DNA from: Sphingobacterium rhinopitheci
GTDB lineage: Bacteria; Bacteroidota; Bacteroidia; Sphingobacteriales; Sphingobacteriaceae
Direction of reading: 5' to 3'
DNA length: 64,000 bases
Assembly (NCBI RefSeq): GCF_022627575.1
Contig: NZ_JADEYQ010000001.1
Coordinates: forward strand, 62,001 to 126,000
This document shows positions 28,296 to 36,031 of this stretch, piece by piece. The stretch's first letter is position 1. Each line of letters opens with the position of its first letter. A program made the position numbers and the translations under genes. The notes below the pieces were generated by a model, which saw only the letters and a list, made by a program, of their open reading frames with translations, made no database searches and had not been told where the DNA came from.

Positions 28296-28871
28296 TTAAG
28301 CGTTGTACCCATCAATTACAGCTGATAAATCAGCAAAAATTGTTTCAATCTCGCCTATACCATTTACTTTAGTCAATTTACCTTGAGCCTCGTAATACGG
28401 TAAAACATGAATTGTCTTACCAAAATACTCCTCAATTCTTTTTTTCAATTTATCTGCAGCATCATCAGCACGTCCTGATATTTCTTGACGTTTAGCGATA
28501 CGCTCTGTTAATACTTCTTCGGTAACATCTAAGGCAACGACACCTGTAATAGCTGTACCATTAGCGATTAAAAAAGCATCTAAAGCTTCTGCTTGCGCAA
28601 CAGTACGAGGAAAACCATCAAAAATAAATCCTTTAGCTTGTGGATTTTGTTTAATTTCTTCTTCCAACATTGCGATAGTAATAGAATCTGGCACTAAATT
28701 ACCTTCGGCAATAATCTGGCTAACTTGTTTACCTAGCTCCGTTTGATTACTGATGTGTGCACGAAATATATCACCTGTTGAGATATGTACCAAATTGTAC
28801 TTAGCGATAAGTTTTTCAGATTGAGTACCTTTTCCTGCTCCCGGAGGGCCAAATAATACTAGGTTTAGCAT
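28296..28871 (-). CDS. adk: Adenylate kinase
   Basis: A 191-residue short-type enzyme. The P-loop GPPGAGKGTQ is at residues 7-16, STGDIFR lies near 32, GFPRTVAQAEAL near 85, and the lid is short (RQEISGRADD), without the zinc-binding insert. It interconverts ATP and AMP with two ADP. Confidence 0.95.
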   Translation of the reverse strand: MLNLVLFGPPGAGKGTQSEKLIAKYNLVHISTGDIFRAHISNQTELGKQVSQIIAEGNLVPDSITIAMLEEEIKQNPQAKGFIFDGFPRTVAQAEALDAFLIANGTAITGVVALDVTEEVLTERIAKRQEISGRADDAADKLKKRIEEYFGKTIHVLPYYEAQGKLTKVNGIGEIETIFADLSAVIDGYNA

Positions 28872-28902
28872 AATGATGCGAGTTATTTTTTTTTAGTGAA
28901 AA

Positions 28903-28939
28903 AAACAAAAGCCTAATCTTATGTTATAAGAATTAGGCT
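28903..28939 (-). terminator. Terminator after tRNA-Arg
   Basis: On the minus strand, AGCCTAATTCTTAT pairs with ATAAGATTAGGCT (one bulge) and is followed by TTTTGTTTTTTT. It lies 15 bases beyond the 3' end of the tRNA gene. Confidence 0.8.
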
Positions 28940-28953
28940 CTCAGTTAACTATG

Positions 28954-29027
<74 letters not shown>

Positions 29028-29176
29028 ATTTTTCCATTCACTTCGAAGAGGTATCTCTTTCCCGTTTTGGTGATGCAAATATAGCTATATTTTCATTTAA
29101 CACAAACATTTTGTTAAAAAAAATGAAAATAATCTATGCTTTATTTGTTGTGAACTAATCGTCTAATCAACAATTA

Positions 29177-29239
29177 TAGTACAACTATCTAATAATGAAA
29201 ATCATAGTGTATAACTTCAAAAATTAGACAGTTGTACTA
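29177..29239. repeat. Long inverted repeat downstream of enolase
   Basis: Two 17-base arms, TAGTACAACTATCTAAT (29177-29193) and ATTAGACAGTTGTACTA (29223-29239), pair with one mismatch around a 29-base loop. The right arm is 6 bases from the enolase stop. The T tract on the minus strand after the left arm is poor, so this is not a standard terminator. It may stabilise the enolase mRNA 3' end or be a small repeat element. Confidence 0.6.
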
Positions 29240-29245
29240 AAAAAA

Positions 29246-30583
<1,338 letters not shown>

Positions 30584-30600
30584 TTAGTGTATATCGGACA

Positions 30601-30631
30601 CTAATATAAATAATATTATTGCCTTTTCAAA
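30601..30631 (-). promoter_or_regulatory. Probable enolase promoter
   Basis: On the minus strand, TTTG (30628-30631) and TATATTAG (30601-30608; one mismatch to TAnnTTTG) are separated by 19 bases. The predicted leader is about 50 bases. Confidence 0.5.
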
Positions 30632-30730
30632 AATACGAATATAAAAACATATAGTTTCCATATTTTTTTGGCAGATATAGATTAATTTCTTTAAAATGGA
30701 TTATTATGGGTAATAACCATATTACTTAAC

Positions 30731-30799
30731 AAAAAAAGTCTTCAGTTGGGGGAACTGAAGACTTTTAATTAACCAATTATTAACCTAAATTATGAATAC
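30731..30799 (-). ncRNA. Small RNA copy 1 of 3, novel candidate family
   Basis: The predicted RNA of about 69 nt runs from near 30799 to the T tract at 30731-30737. It carries the 26-base core (30770-30795) that is identical in all three copies. It ends in an intrinsic terminator with a 10-bp stem (30738-30762), loop CCCCC and seven T residues on the minus strand. The 5' end is set from the -12 element upstream. There is no coding potential; on the plus strand only a five-codon frame exists. The ends and expression are inferred. Confidence 0.7.
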
Positions 30800-30808
30800 T
30801 AAATACTA

Positions 30809-30824
30809 AACAAGCACTATGCCA
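30809..30824 (-). promoter_or_regulatory. Sigma-54-like promoter of small RNA copy 1
   Basis: TGGCATAGTGCTTGTT matches 8 of the 10 key bases of TGGCAC-N5-TTGC. The distance from the -12 G to the start of the conserved RNA core is consistent with initiation near 30799. Confidence 0.55.
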
Positions 30825-31013
30825 AAAACATATTAATCCCCAAATCGTACAGTATTCTGACATTTGACAGGTATAAAAGCAAGCTCAGCATTCACTATTG
30901 AAACTAAATACAATTTGAATAACACAATCTATCGTACATTAAAAATGGAAATAGAAATAAACTAATAATCAATATTTTACCTAAAAAAACAGCAATAAAT
31001 AGTCTCGACACAG

Positions 31014-31077
31014 AAAAGTCTCCAGCCGGGGAGACTGGAGACTTTAAACTAACCAATTATTAACCTAAATTATGAGT
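31014..31077 (-). ncRNA. Small RNA copy 2 of 3, novel candidate family
   Basis: A predicted RNA of about 64 nt with the same 26-base core (31050-31075). Its terminator stem (31018-31042) has loop TCCCC and is followed by TTTT. The stem contains a G-U pair that would be an A-C mismatch if the plus strand were transcribed, so the minus strand is favoured. This copy begins ACTCAT, complementary to ATGAGT and so to the ATGAG start of nanO. Confidence 0.7.
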
Positions 31078-31086
31078 TAAACACTA

Positions 31087-31102
31087 AACAAGCATTGTGC
31101 CA
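31087..31102 (-). promoter_or_regulatory. Sigma-54-like promoter of small RNA copy 2
   Basis: TGGCACAATGCTTGTT matches TGGCAC-N5-TTGC at 9 of 10 key bases, with T runs just upstream of the -24 element. Confidence 0.62.
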
Positions 31103-31306
31103 AAATATCCTAAAAGAATAAAATACATTAGCTTAAGATAATTTATTACCTCAAAACGATATAAAAAAAATACCAATCATCAATATTTATAACTCCACTT
31201 CGATTGCTAAATCAAAATATTTTTAATACCCCCAAAAAAACGTTGTTAGCGGTCGATAAGTGATAGACTAGTGTTGAGGTACCAACCCTTCCATAAATAG
31301 CAAATG

Positions 31307-31373
31307 AAAAAGTCTCCAGCCGGGGAGACTGGAGACTTTAAACTAACCAATTATTAACCTAAATTATGAATAC
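31307..31373 (-). ncRNA. Small RNA copy 3 of 3, novel candidate family
   Basis: A predicted RNA of about 67 nt with the 26-base core (31344-31369). The terminator stem (31312-31336) is identical to copy 2, with loop TCCCC and five T residues. The DNA between copies (about 190-230 bases) is not conserved, so the repeated unit is the promoter plus RNA and not a longer duplication. Confidence 0.7.
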
Positions 31374-31382
31374 TAGATAATT

Positions 31383-31398
31383 ATCAACGACTGTGCCA
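31383..31398 (-). promoter_or_regulatory. Sigma-54-like promoter of small RNA copy 3
   Basis: TGGCACAGTCGTTGAT matches TGGCAC-N5-TTGC at 9 of 10 key bases. It lies 81 bases from the divergent helicase gene, leaving space for an activator site. Confidence 0.6.
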
Positions 31399-31466
31399 AT
31401 ACAAAAAATAGCTTTTCTTTTAACGAAGTTTTAACAAACAAAGGCTATTACTATACTTTAATTAGC

Positions 31467-31474
31467 TAATTTTG
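31467..31474 (+). promoter_or_regulatory. -7 box (TAATTTTG) abutting the helicase start codon
   Basis: It fits TAnnTTTG exactly and ends 4 bases before the ATG at 31479, so the transcript should have little or no leader. No good -33 element is seen. Confidence 0.55.
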
Positions 31475-31478
31475 TGTC

Positions 31479-32786
31479 ATGGAAATAAATTCAATTTTAC
31501 AAAGACTCAAGATAGAGGCGCTAAACAGTATGCAAACTGAGGCTTTAGAGCGCTTTGAATCTAACAAAGATCTCATATTGCTATCACCTACAGGATCAGG
31601 TAAAACGTTAGCGTTCAGTCTACTGATTGAAAAAACACTCCAAAAGGACAAAAAAAATGAAGTTCAGGTATTGATTGTAGTGCCAACACGTGAACTAGCC
31701 TTACAAATTGAATCAGTTGTAAAAAATGTCATAAAAGGACAAAAAGTCCTATGTGTATACGGTGGTCATGACACGATGACGGAGAAAAATGCTTTAAAAG
31801 AAGCCCCTTCTATATTAATAGGTACCCCCGGAAGGATAATATATCATTTGGAGCGAAATAGATTTTCTACAGCTAGTTTAGAGACATTAATATTAGATGA
31901 ATTTGATAAATCCTTAGAATTAGGCTTTCAATTTCAATTACAAACTATTGCGGATGCATTTCCAAATGTAAAGCGTAAAATATTAACGTCAGCGACAGAT
32001 TTAGATGAATTCCCGGACTTCTTGACATTCAATGAGCCGATCAAATTAGATTTTCTACATCTTGATGACAACAAGCCAGATATTACCTTCAAAAAGGTAA
32101 TTAGCCCAGTACAATATAAATTGAAGACCTTATTCAATTTAATATGCAGCCTTGGAGAGCAAAAGATATTGATTTTTTGTAATCATAGAGATGCAGTGGA
32201 TCATATCAGTGAATTGTTGGACAACAGAGATTTGATTCATGATGTATTCCATGGCGGATTGGAACAAAGAGATCGTGAGCTGGCGATATTAAAATTCCGT
32301 AATAACAGTAACCGCATCCTATTAACGACAGATTTGGCGGCGCGTGGATTGGATATTCCGGAGATCGATGTTATTGTACATTATCAGCTTCCGAGCAAAG
32401 AGGATGCGTTTATTCACCGCAATGGTCGTACGGCACGTATGCATAGTAAAGGAGAGGTAATCGTGATGCTAAAACCAGAAGATGACTTCCCTTATCTGAC
32501 GGAAGATGCAGAAGAGATTATCTTGGAAGAAGAATATCCAATGCCAAATAACACGCCTTATTCAACGCTTTATATACCTTTTGGTAAGAAAGATAAAGTC
32601 AACAAAATTGATATCGTAGGTTATATTTTAAAATTGAACGGTTTAGAAAAAGACGATATCGGCATTATAGAAGTTAAAGATAAAGAAGCTTATATATCTG
32701 TCAAGCGACACGTAGCGGCTACTATCATTCGTGAAGGAACCAACGGTAAAATAAAAGGACATAAGATTAAATTTTTTAGAACATAA
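31479..32786 (+). CDS. DEAD-box-type RNA helicase with DbpA-like C-terminal domain
   Basis: A 435-residue protein. It has a Q-motif-like MQTEAL, motif I SPTGSGKT (about 36-43), Ia PTRELALQ, motif II LDEFD in place of DEAD, motif III TSAT, motif IV ILIFCNH, motif V TTDLAARGLDIP and motif VI HRNGRTARM. The last 75 residues (YIPFGKKDKVNKIDIVGYIL, later KGHKIKF) resemble the DbpA RNA-binding domain, which targets 23S rRNA during 50S assembly. Whether this protein has the same target is inferred. It is monocistronic and the promoter box nearly touches the start codon. Confidence 0.85.
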   Translation: MEINSILQRLKIEALNSMQTEALERFESNKDLILLSPTGSGKTLAFSLLIEKTLQKDKKNEVQVLIVVPTRELALQIESVVKNVIKGQKVLCVYGGHDTMTEKNALKEAPSILIGTPGRIIYHLERNRFSTASLETLILDEFDKSLELGFQFQLQTIADAFPNVKRKILTSATDLDEFPDFLTFNEPIKLDFLHLDDNKPDITFKKVISPVQYKLKTLFNLICSLGEQKILIFCNHRDAVDHISELLDNRDLIHDVFHGGLEQRDRELAILKFRNNSNRILLTTDLAARGLDIPEIDVIVHYQLPSKEDAFIHRNGRTARMHSKGEVIVMLKPEDDFPYLTEDAEEIILEEEYPMPNNTPYSTLYIPFGKKDKVNKIDIVGYILKLNGLEKDDIGIIEVKDKEAYISVKRHVAATIIREGTNGKIKGHKIKFFRT

Positions 32787-32833
32787 AATAAATACTAAAG
32801 GCTCTTTTAAAAAGAGCCTTTAGTATTTATTTT
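32785..32833. terminator. Very long bidirectional terminator overlapping two stop codons
   Basis: Arms of 24 bases, 32785-32808 and 32810-32833, are perfectly complementary with almost no loop, so the innermost pairs must open. It includes the last two bases of the helicase stop codon and contains the stop codon and last residues of the converging anti-sigma-like gene. Confidence 0.85.
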
Positions 32834-33163
32834 ACTAATTTTGATAAGTTTCCACAGCTTATCGCTAAATAGTATAATCAGTATCACATATATTAGCTGT
32901 GAAGCAAGGTAAAAAACATCTTGCACCGCAACGGAAGAAGAAATCCAATCCAAATTGCGACTTACTATAAAATTCAATACCGTTCCAAAGACAGTTCCTA
33001 TCAAAAAGCATAGTACCGCAAAAAATTGACTTCTCCCCGCTTTGGCTTTATTCAGTTCATAGCTTTCAATCTTTGACATCATACGGTCCTCGAAATCAGA
33101 AAAAGGCATTTCTAGCCTACTGTCCTGCATCAATTTCTTTAGCTTATCATCTTCATAGTCCAT
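32807..33163 (-). CDS. Small membrane protein, probable anti-sigma partner of the upstream ECF factor
   Basis: 118 residues. A soluble N-terminal part of about 40 residues (MDYEDDKLKKLMQDSRLEMPFSDFEDRMM) is followed by two membrane segments. The gene overlaps the end of the ECF sigma gene by 11 bases. It has an unusually good Shine-Dalgarno, AAGGAGG, inside that gene 7 bases before its ATG. Position and topology suggest an anti-sigma factor, but no zinc-binding HxxxCxxC motif is present, so this is inference. Confidence 0.55.
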   Translation of the reverse strand: MDYEDDKLKKLMQDSRLEMPFSDFEDRMMSKIESYELNKAKAGRSQFFAVLCFLIGTVFGTVLNFIVSRNLDWISSSVAVQDVFYLASQLIYVILIILFSDKLWKLIKISKINTKGSF

Positions 33164-33704
33164 AATAATCCTCCTTCATTAACTTTGATAAAATACCATA
33201 TAAGCTCTTCCTTCCTCGAAAGAGAATGGTCTTGGTATTGGTTTCTGTCCATCCTGTTATCTCTCTTATTTCCATCAAGGACAATTCTTCTAGATAAAAT
33301 AATCGCAGCGCTAAAGCTTCATTGGCTGAAATTTTGAGCAAGCTATCCTGAATCAACTGCTCACGCTCCTTCTTTACTAGCCCTGCAAAGGCATCATCAT
33401 CAAACTGAACATCATGTAAAGCGACGTCTATCACATCATGTTTTATTTTATGTTTGCGTAAAGCACCAAAAGAGCAATTCACAACAATTCGATACAACCA
33501 AGTACTAAATTTAGCCTGTGCTCTAAAACGAGAAAGAGATTGGTAACATACCATAAAAGCATCTTGCACAACTTCCTCAGCAAGATGCTCTTGCTTAACG
33601 ATAGACATAGCCACCGAATAGGCCATATTCTTGTACGTTTCTAGGAAATAACGAAAAGCTTGCGAATCCCCAGCCAATACCTTATCGATGTACAATTGGT
33701 CCAT
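33153..33704 (-). CDS. ECF RNA polymerase sigma factor
   Basis: 183 residues from the ATG at 33704 (a TTG one codon earlier also opens the frame). Region 2 includes YKNMAYSVAMSIVKQEHLAEEVVQDAFMV (the -10 recognition helix, abbreviated here as EEVVQDAF) and FSTWLYRIVVN. Region 4 has LRLFYLEELSLMEIREITGW and TKTILFRGRKSL for -35 recognition. The gene lies in a three-gene set with a small membrane protein on each side. No target promoter can be told from the window. Confidence 0.88.
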   Translation of the reverse strand: MDQLYIDKVLAGDSQAFRYFLETYKNMAYSVAMSIVKQEHLAEEVVQDAFMVCYQSLSRFRAQAKFSTWLYRIVVNCSFGALRKHKIKHDVIDVALHDVQFDDDAFAGLVKKEREQLIQDSLLKISANEALALRLFYLEELSLMEIREITGWTETNTKTILFRGRKSLYGILSKLMKEDYYGL

Positions 33705-33709
33705 CAATA

Positions 33710-34033
33710 TTAATCTTCAGTACTTTTATCCTTATCCAACACATTAGCGATTACCATGGCGACTCCAGCACATATGGTTACTATACCAACATTGATAGCA
33801 TCATTATCAATGATGGTATTTGTGTGTAAAATTCCCGTCATTAAAATCCCAAAACCAATGCCTAACACCACAATTCCTGGCTTTTGCCAATCCGACTTCC
33901 TTTTTGGAGGCATCGATACTTCCAAAACATCTGGAGGTCTTACGGATTTAAATTTCATAATAAAATAAACTGTTAATACCACCATAGTAAAAGCACCAAG
34001 CCAAACTAAAGTTATCATCATATTACTATTCAT
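33710..34033 (-). CDS. Small membrane protein of unknown function
   Basis: 107 residues with three predicted membrane segments (about 5-26, 52-70 and 77-98) and a short basic linker (PPKRKSDWQKPG). I do not recognise a family. It ends 5 bases before the sigma factor start codon and is likely cotranscribed, which suggests a role linked to that sigma factor. Confidence 0.6.
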   Translation of the reverse strand: MNSNMMITLVWLGAFTMVVLTVYFIMKFKSVRPPDVLEVSMPPKRKSDWQKPGIVVLGIGFGILMTGILHTNTIIDNDAINVGIVTICAGVAMVIANVLDKDKSTED

Positions 34034-34090
34034 AATTTATCTTTTTAGTACATTAGTTGCATGGTAGCGCTAAAAGGTTGCATTAAAAAT

Positions 34091-34123
34091 AAAAAAGCAT
34101 TTCACAAAAATGTAAAATGCTTT
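34091..34123 (-). terminator. Terminator after coaD
   Basis: On the minus strand, AAAGCATTTTACA and TGTGAAATGCTTT form a stem with one mismatch, followed by TTTATTTTT. It separates the coaD-rsmD operon from the sigma factor set. Confidence 0.75.
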
Positions 34124-34148
34124 CATATAAACGTATTACCGAATAATA

Positions 34149-34613
34149 CTACTTGATAAAACGTAGTATTTCTTGCGGCACTAAACTATTTACAGAACCT
34201 CCATTGGCTAATATATCACGTACTATAGTAGACGAAATATGACCTGTACCAGATCTACTCATCAAAAAATAGGTCTCTATGGATGGTGCTAGTATAAGAT
34301 TATTCTGTGCTATTGGATTTTCAAATTCAAGGTCCTTCGCATTACGTAAACCTCTCAAAATAAACTGCGCCCCTACGATTTTGCAATAATCAACTGTCAA
34401 CCCAGTAAATGTTTCCACCACGACTTGCGGATTCCCCGCATAGAGCGCTACAATAGAAGCTTTACGTTGTTCGTAATCCAGCATTCCCTTTTTGGAGGAA
34501 TTTACACCAATGGCAATATAGATCTTATCAAAAAGACCTAAAGCACGATCTACTAAATCTTTATGTGCAAAGGTAAATGGATCAAAAGAGCCCGGAAAAA
34601 CTGCTACTTTCAT
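34149..34613 (-). CDS. coaD: Phosphopantetheine adenylyltransferase
   Basis: A 154-residue hexameric-type nucleotidyltransferase. The N-terminal FPGSFDPFTFAHKDL holds the (H/T)xGH-like active site, here FAHKD. The C-terminal has ISSTIVRDI. Typical motifs RGLRNAKDLEFE and ETYFLMSR are present. It makes dephospho-CoA from phosphopantetheine. It starts 6 bases after rsmD, the usual pairing. Confidence 0.93.
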   Translation of the reverse strand: MKVAVFPGSFDPFTFAHKDLVDRALGLFDKIYIAIGVNSSKKGMLDYEQRKASIVALYAGNPQVVVETFTGLTVDYCKIVGAQFILRGLRNAKDLEFENPIAQNNLILAPSIETYFLMSRSGTGHISSTIVRDILANGGSVNSLVPQEILRFIK

Positions 34614-34619
34614 AAACTG

Positions 34620-35156
34620 CTATTTATTGTGGTAAAAACTAAAAGAAGAATAACCGTATTTACGGGTTTCTATAAACAAAGGATGATCTACCAACTTACG
34701 TAAGGAAGGATGCTCTATAACCAATATACCGCCTTCTTTAAGCAAGCCATTATCTAATATTAGCTGTGGCAATTGTGGTAGCTGTGCAACATCATACGGC
34801 GGATCAGCAAATATAAAATCGTATGATTTTTTGCAGGAACTGACAAATTTAAATACATCAGCCTTACGTGTTGTGATAACCTCCAAATCATGCTTCTTGG
34901 CTGTATCTTTCACATAAAACAAACATTTACTATGAATATCTACGGCGTCCACTTCAAGTGCTCCACGTGAAGCAAGCTCAAAAGAGATATTCCCTGTTCC
35001 ACAGAACAAATCCAAACAAGTAGACTCGTCCCATTGGATCTGATGTTGTAAAATATTAAACAACGCTTCTTTAGCGATATCTGTTGTTGGCCTAACCGGC
35101 AAATTAGTGGGAGGATTGAGACGGATTCCTCCTATTTTACCTCCTATTATACGCAT
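34620..35156 (-). CDS. rsmD: 16S rRNA (guanine-N2) methyltransferase RsmD
   Basis: 178 residues. The N-terminal MRIIGGKIGG and RPTTDIAKEALFNIL are family hallmarks. The SAM site is LDLFCGTGNISFE, and the catalytic motif FADPPYD is at about 117-123. It methylates G966 of 16S rRNA in the E. coli numbering. It overlaps the DUF3822 gene by 10 bases. Confidence 0.92.
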   Translation of the reverse strand: MRIIGGKIGGIRLNPPTNLPVRPTTDIAKEALFNILQHQIQWDESTCLDLFCGTGNISFELASRGALEVDAVDIHSKCLFYVKDTAKKHDLEVITTRKADVFKFVSSCKKSYDFIFADPPYDVAQLPQLPQLILDNGLLKEGGILVIEHPSLRKLVDHPLFIETRKYGYSSFSFYHNK

Positions 35157-35941
35157 AGTATTGTATCTGCTAATATATTTAAAGATGATAAATTTTGCTG
35201 TACACCGGCATTACTTGTTGTCCAAGCCGTTTTCGGCTGCAATAGAATTAAATTCTCCGCATAATTCTGTAATCTATATGCCCATTCTGATTCTTTATCA
35301 GCACCACTCAATAACACCTTATTGAGCTTACCTGTCACCGCAAAATTCTTCAAAATACTAAGGACAAAATAATTTAAATCATCTGCAGTCGCTACTTCAA
35401 ACGTATTATACAACTTGAATTCACCATTGATAAATAAAAATATATCAGCTTGATTGTCGTACACATAAACAGCTAAAATCGCCCCTTGATCATTTATATA
35501 ACCTTTCGCTTGATGAATAAATATTTCAAAATTAGGCACCAACTTAGCCTGTGGAAATATCTTTGTCCATCGATTCAATAACAATTGGTCATACTGATAC
35601 AATGCGACGGCAGCCAAATCATCAAAATCTCTAGCCAATATGGTATCTACATTTTCATCCAAAAAATAAGTGGCATACAAGTGCTTTTCAGACGGATCAT
35701 ACACCTCTGCGGGCACCCATACCAAATTTTGGTGCGGCATACCTATAATAACTTTTGCAAATGGTAGACTCAAAAATCTAACCGCTTCAGCCGAAGGCTG
35801 CAAATTATCATAATGTAATAATACCAACACTTCGTTATCTTCATTAACAACGACTAAATAATCATTTTTGAAGTCACTTTGAATAAATAAAGTATAGCTT
35901 GCGATATAATGTAAATGAAAGTCTTCTGAAATAAAATTCAT
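35147..35941 (-). CDS. DUF3822-like protein, function unknown
   Basis: 264 residues, soluble, with alternating beta segments (YTLFIQSD, YLVVVNED, AILAVYVYDNQADIFLFINGEF). The pattern resembles the actin-like ATPase-derived fold of the DUF3822 family found upstream of rsmD in Bacteroidetes. No catalytic motif is seen. It is the first gene of a DUF3822-rsmD-coaD operon with overlapping reading frames, suggesting a conserved but unknown partnership. Confidence 0.65.
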   Translation of the reverse strand: MNFISEDFHLHYIASYTLFIQSDFKNDYLVVVNEDNEVLVLLHYDNLQPSAEAVRFLSLPFAKVIIGMPHQNLVWVPAEVYDPSEKHLYATYFLDENVDTILARDFDDLAAVALYQYDQLLLNRWTKIFPQAKLVPNFEIFIHQAKGYINDQGAILAVYVYDNQADIFLFINGEFKLYNTFEVATADDLNYFVLSILKNFAVTGKLNKVLLSGADKESEWAYRLQNYAENLILLQPKTAWTTSNAGVQQNLSSLNILADTILCV

Positions 35942-35997
35942 TTATTAATGTATTAAAAAAAGCACTATTGCCTGATGAACAAAATTAGCTTTTACAA

Positions 35998-36028
35998 TTG
36001 AATTGACAAACCTTTTTGAATAACTTTG
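35998..36028 (+). promoter_or_regulatory. Promoter of the RecD-like helicase gene
   Basis: TTG (35998-36000), a 20-base spacer and TAACTTTG (36021-36028) give an excellent -33/-7 pair. The -7 box overlaps the TTG that opens the reading frame, so the real start lies downstream. Confidence 0.72.
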
Positions 36029-36031
36029 ACC

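Noticed and set aside
30793..30807. Tiny plus-strand frames beginning at ATG in each repeat (five, two and four codons)
   Set aside because: The frames differ between copies while the surrounding bases are conserved, and the hairpin fits the minus strand, so peptide coding is unlikely.
30731..31373. Three similar repeats with about 190-230 bases between them, considered as a CRISPR array or insertion sequence remnants
   Set aside because: Spacing is far too long for CRISPR, there are no cas genes, and no transposase or target duplications are seen. The promoter-core-terminator order fits small RNA genes better.
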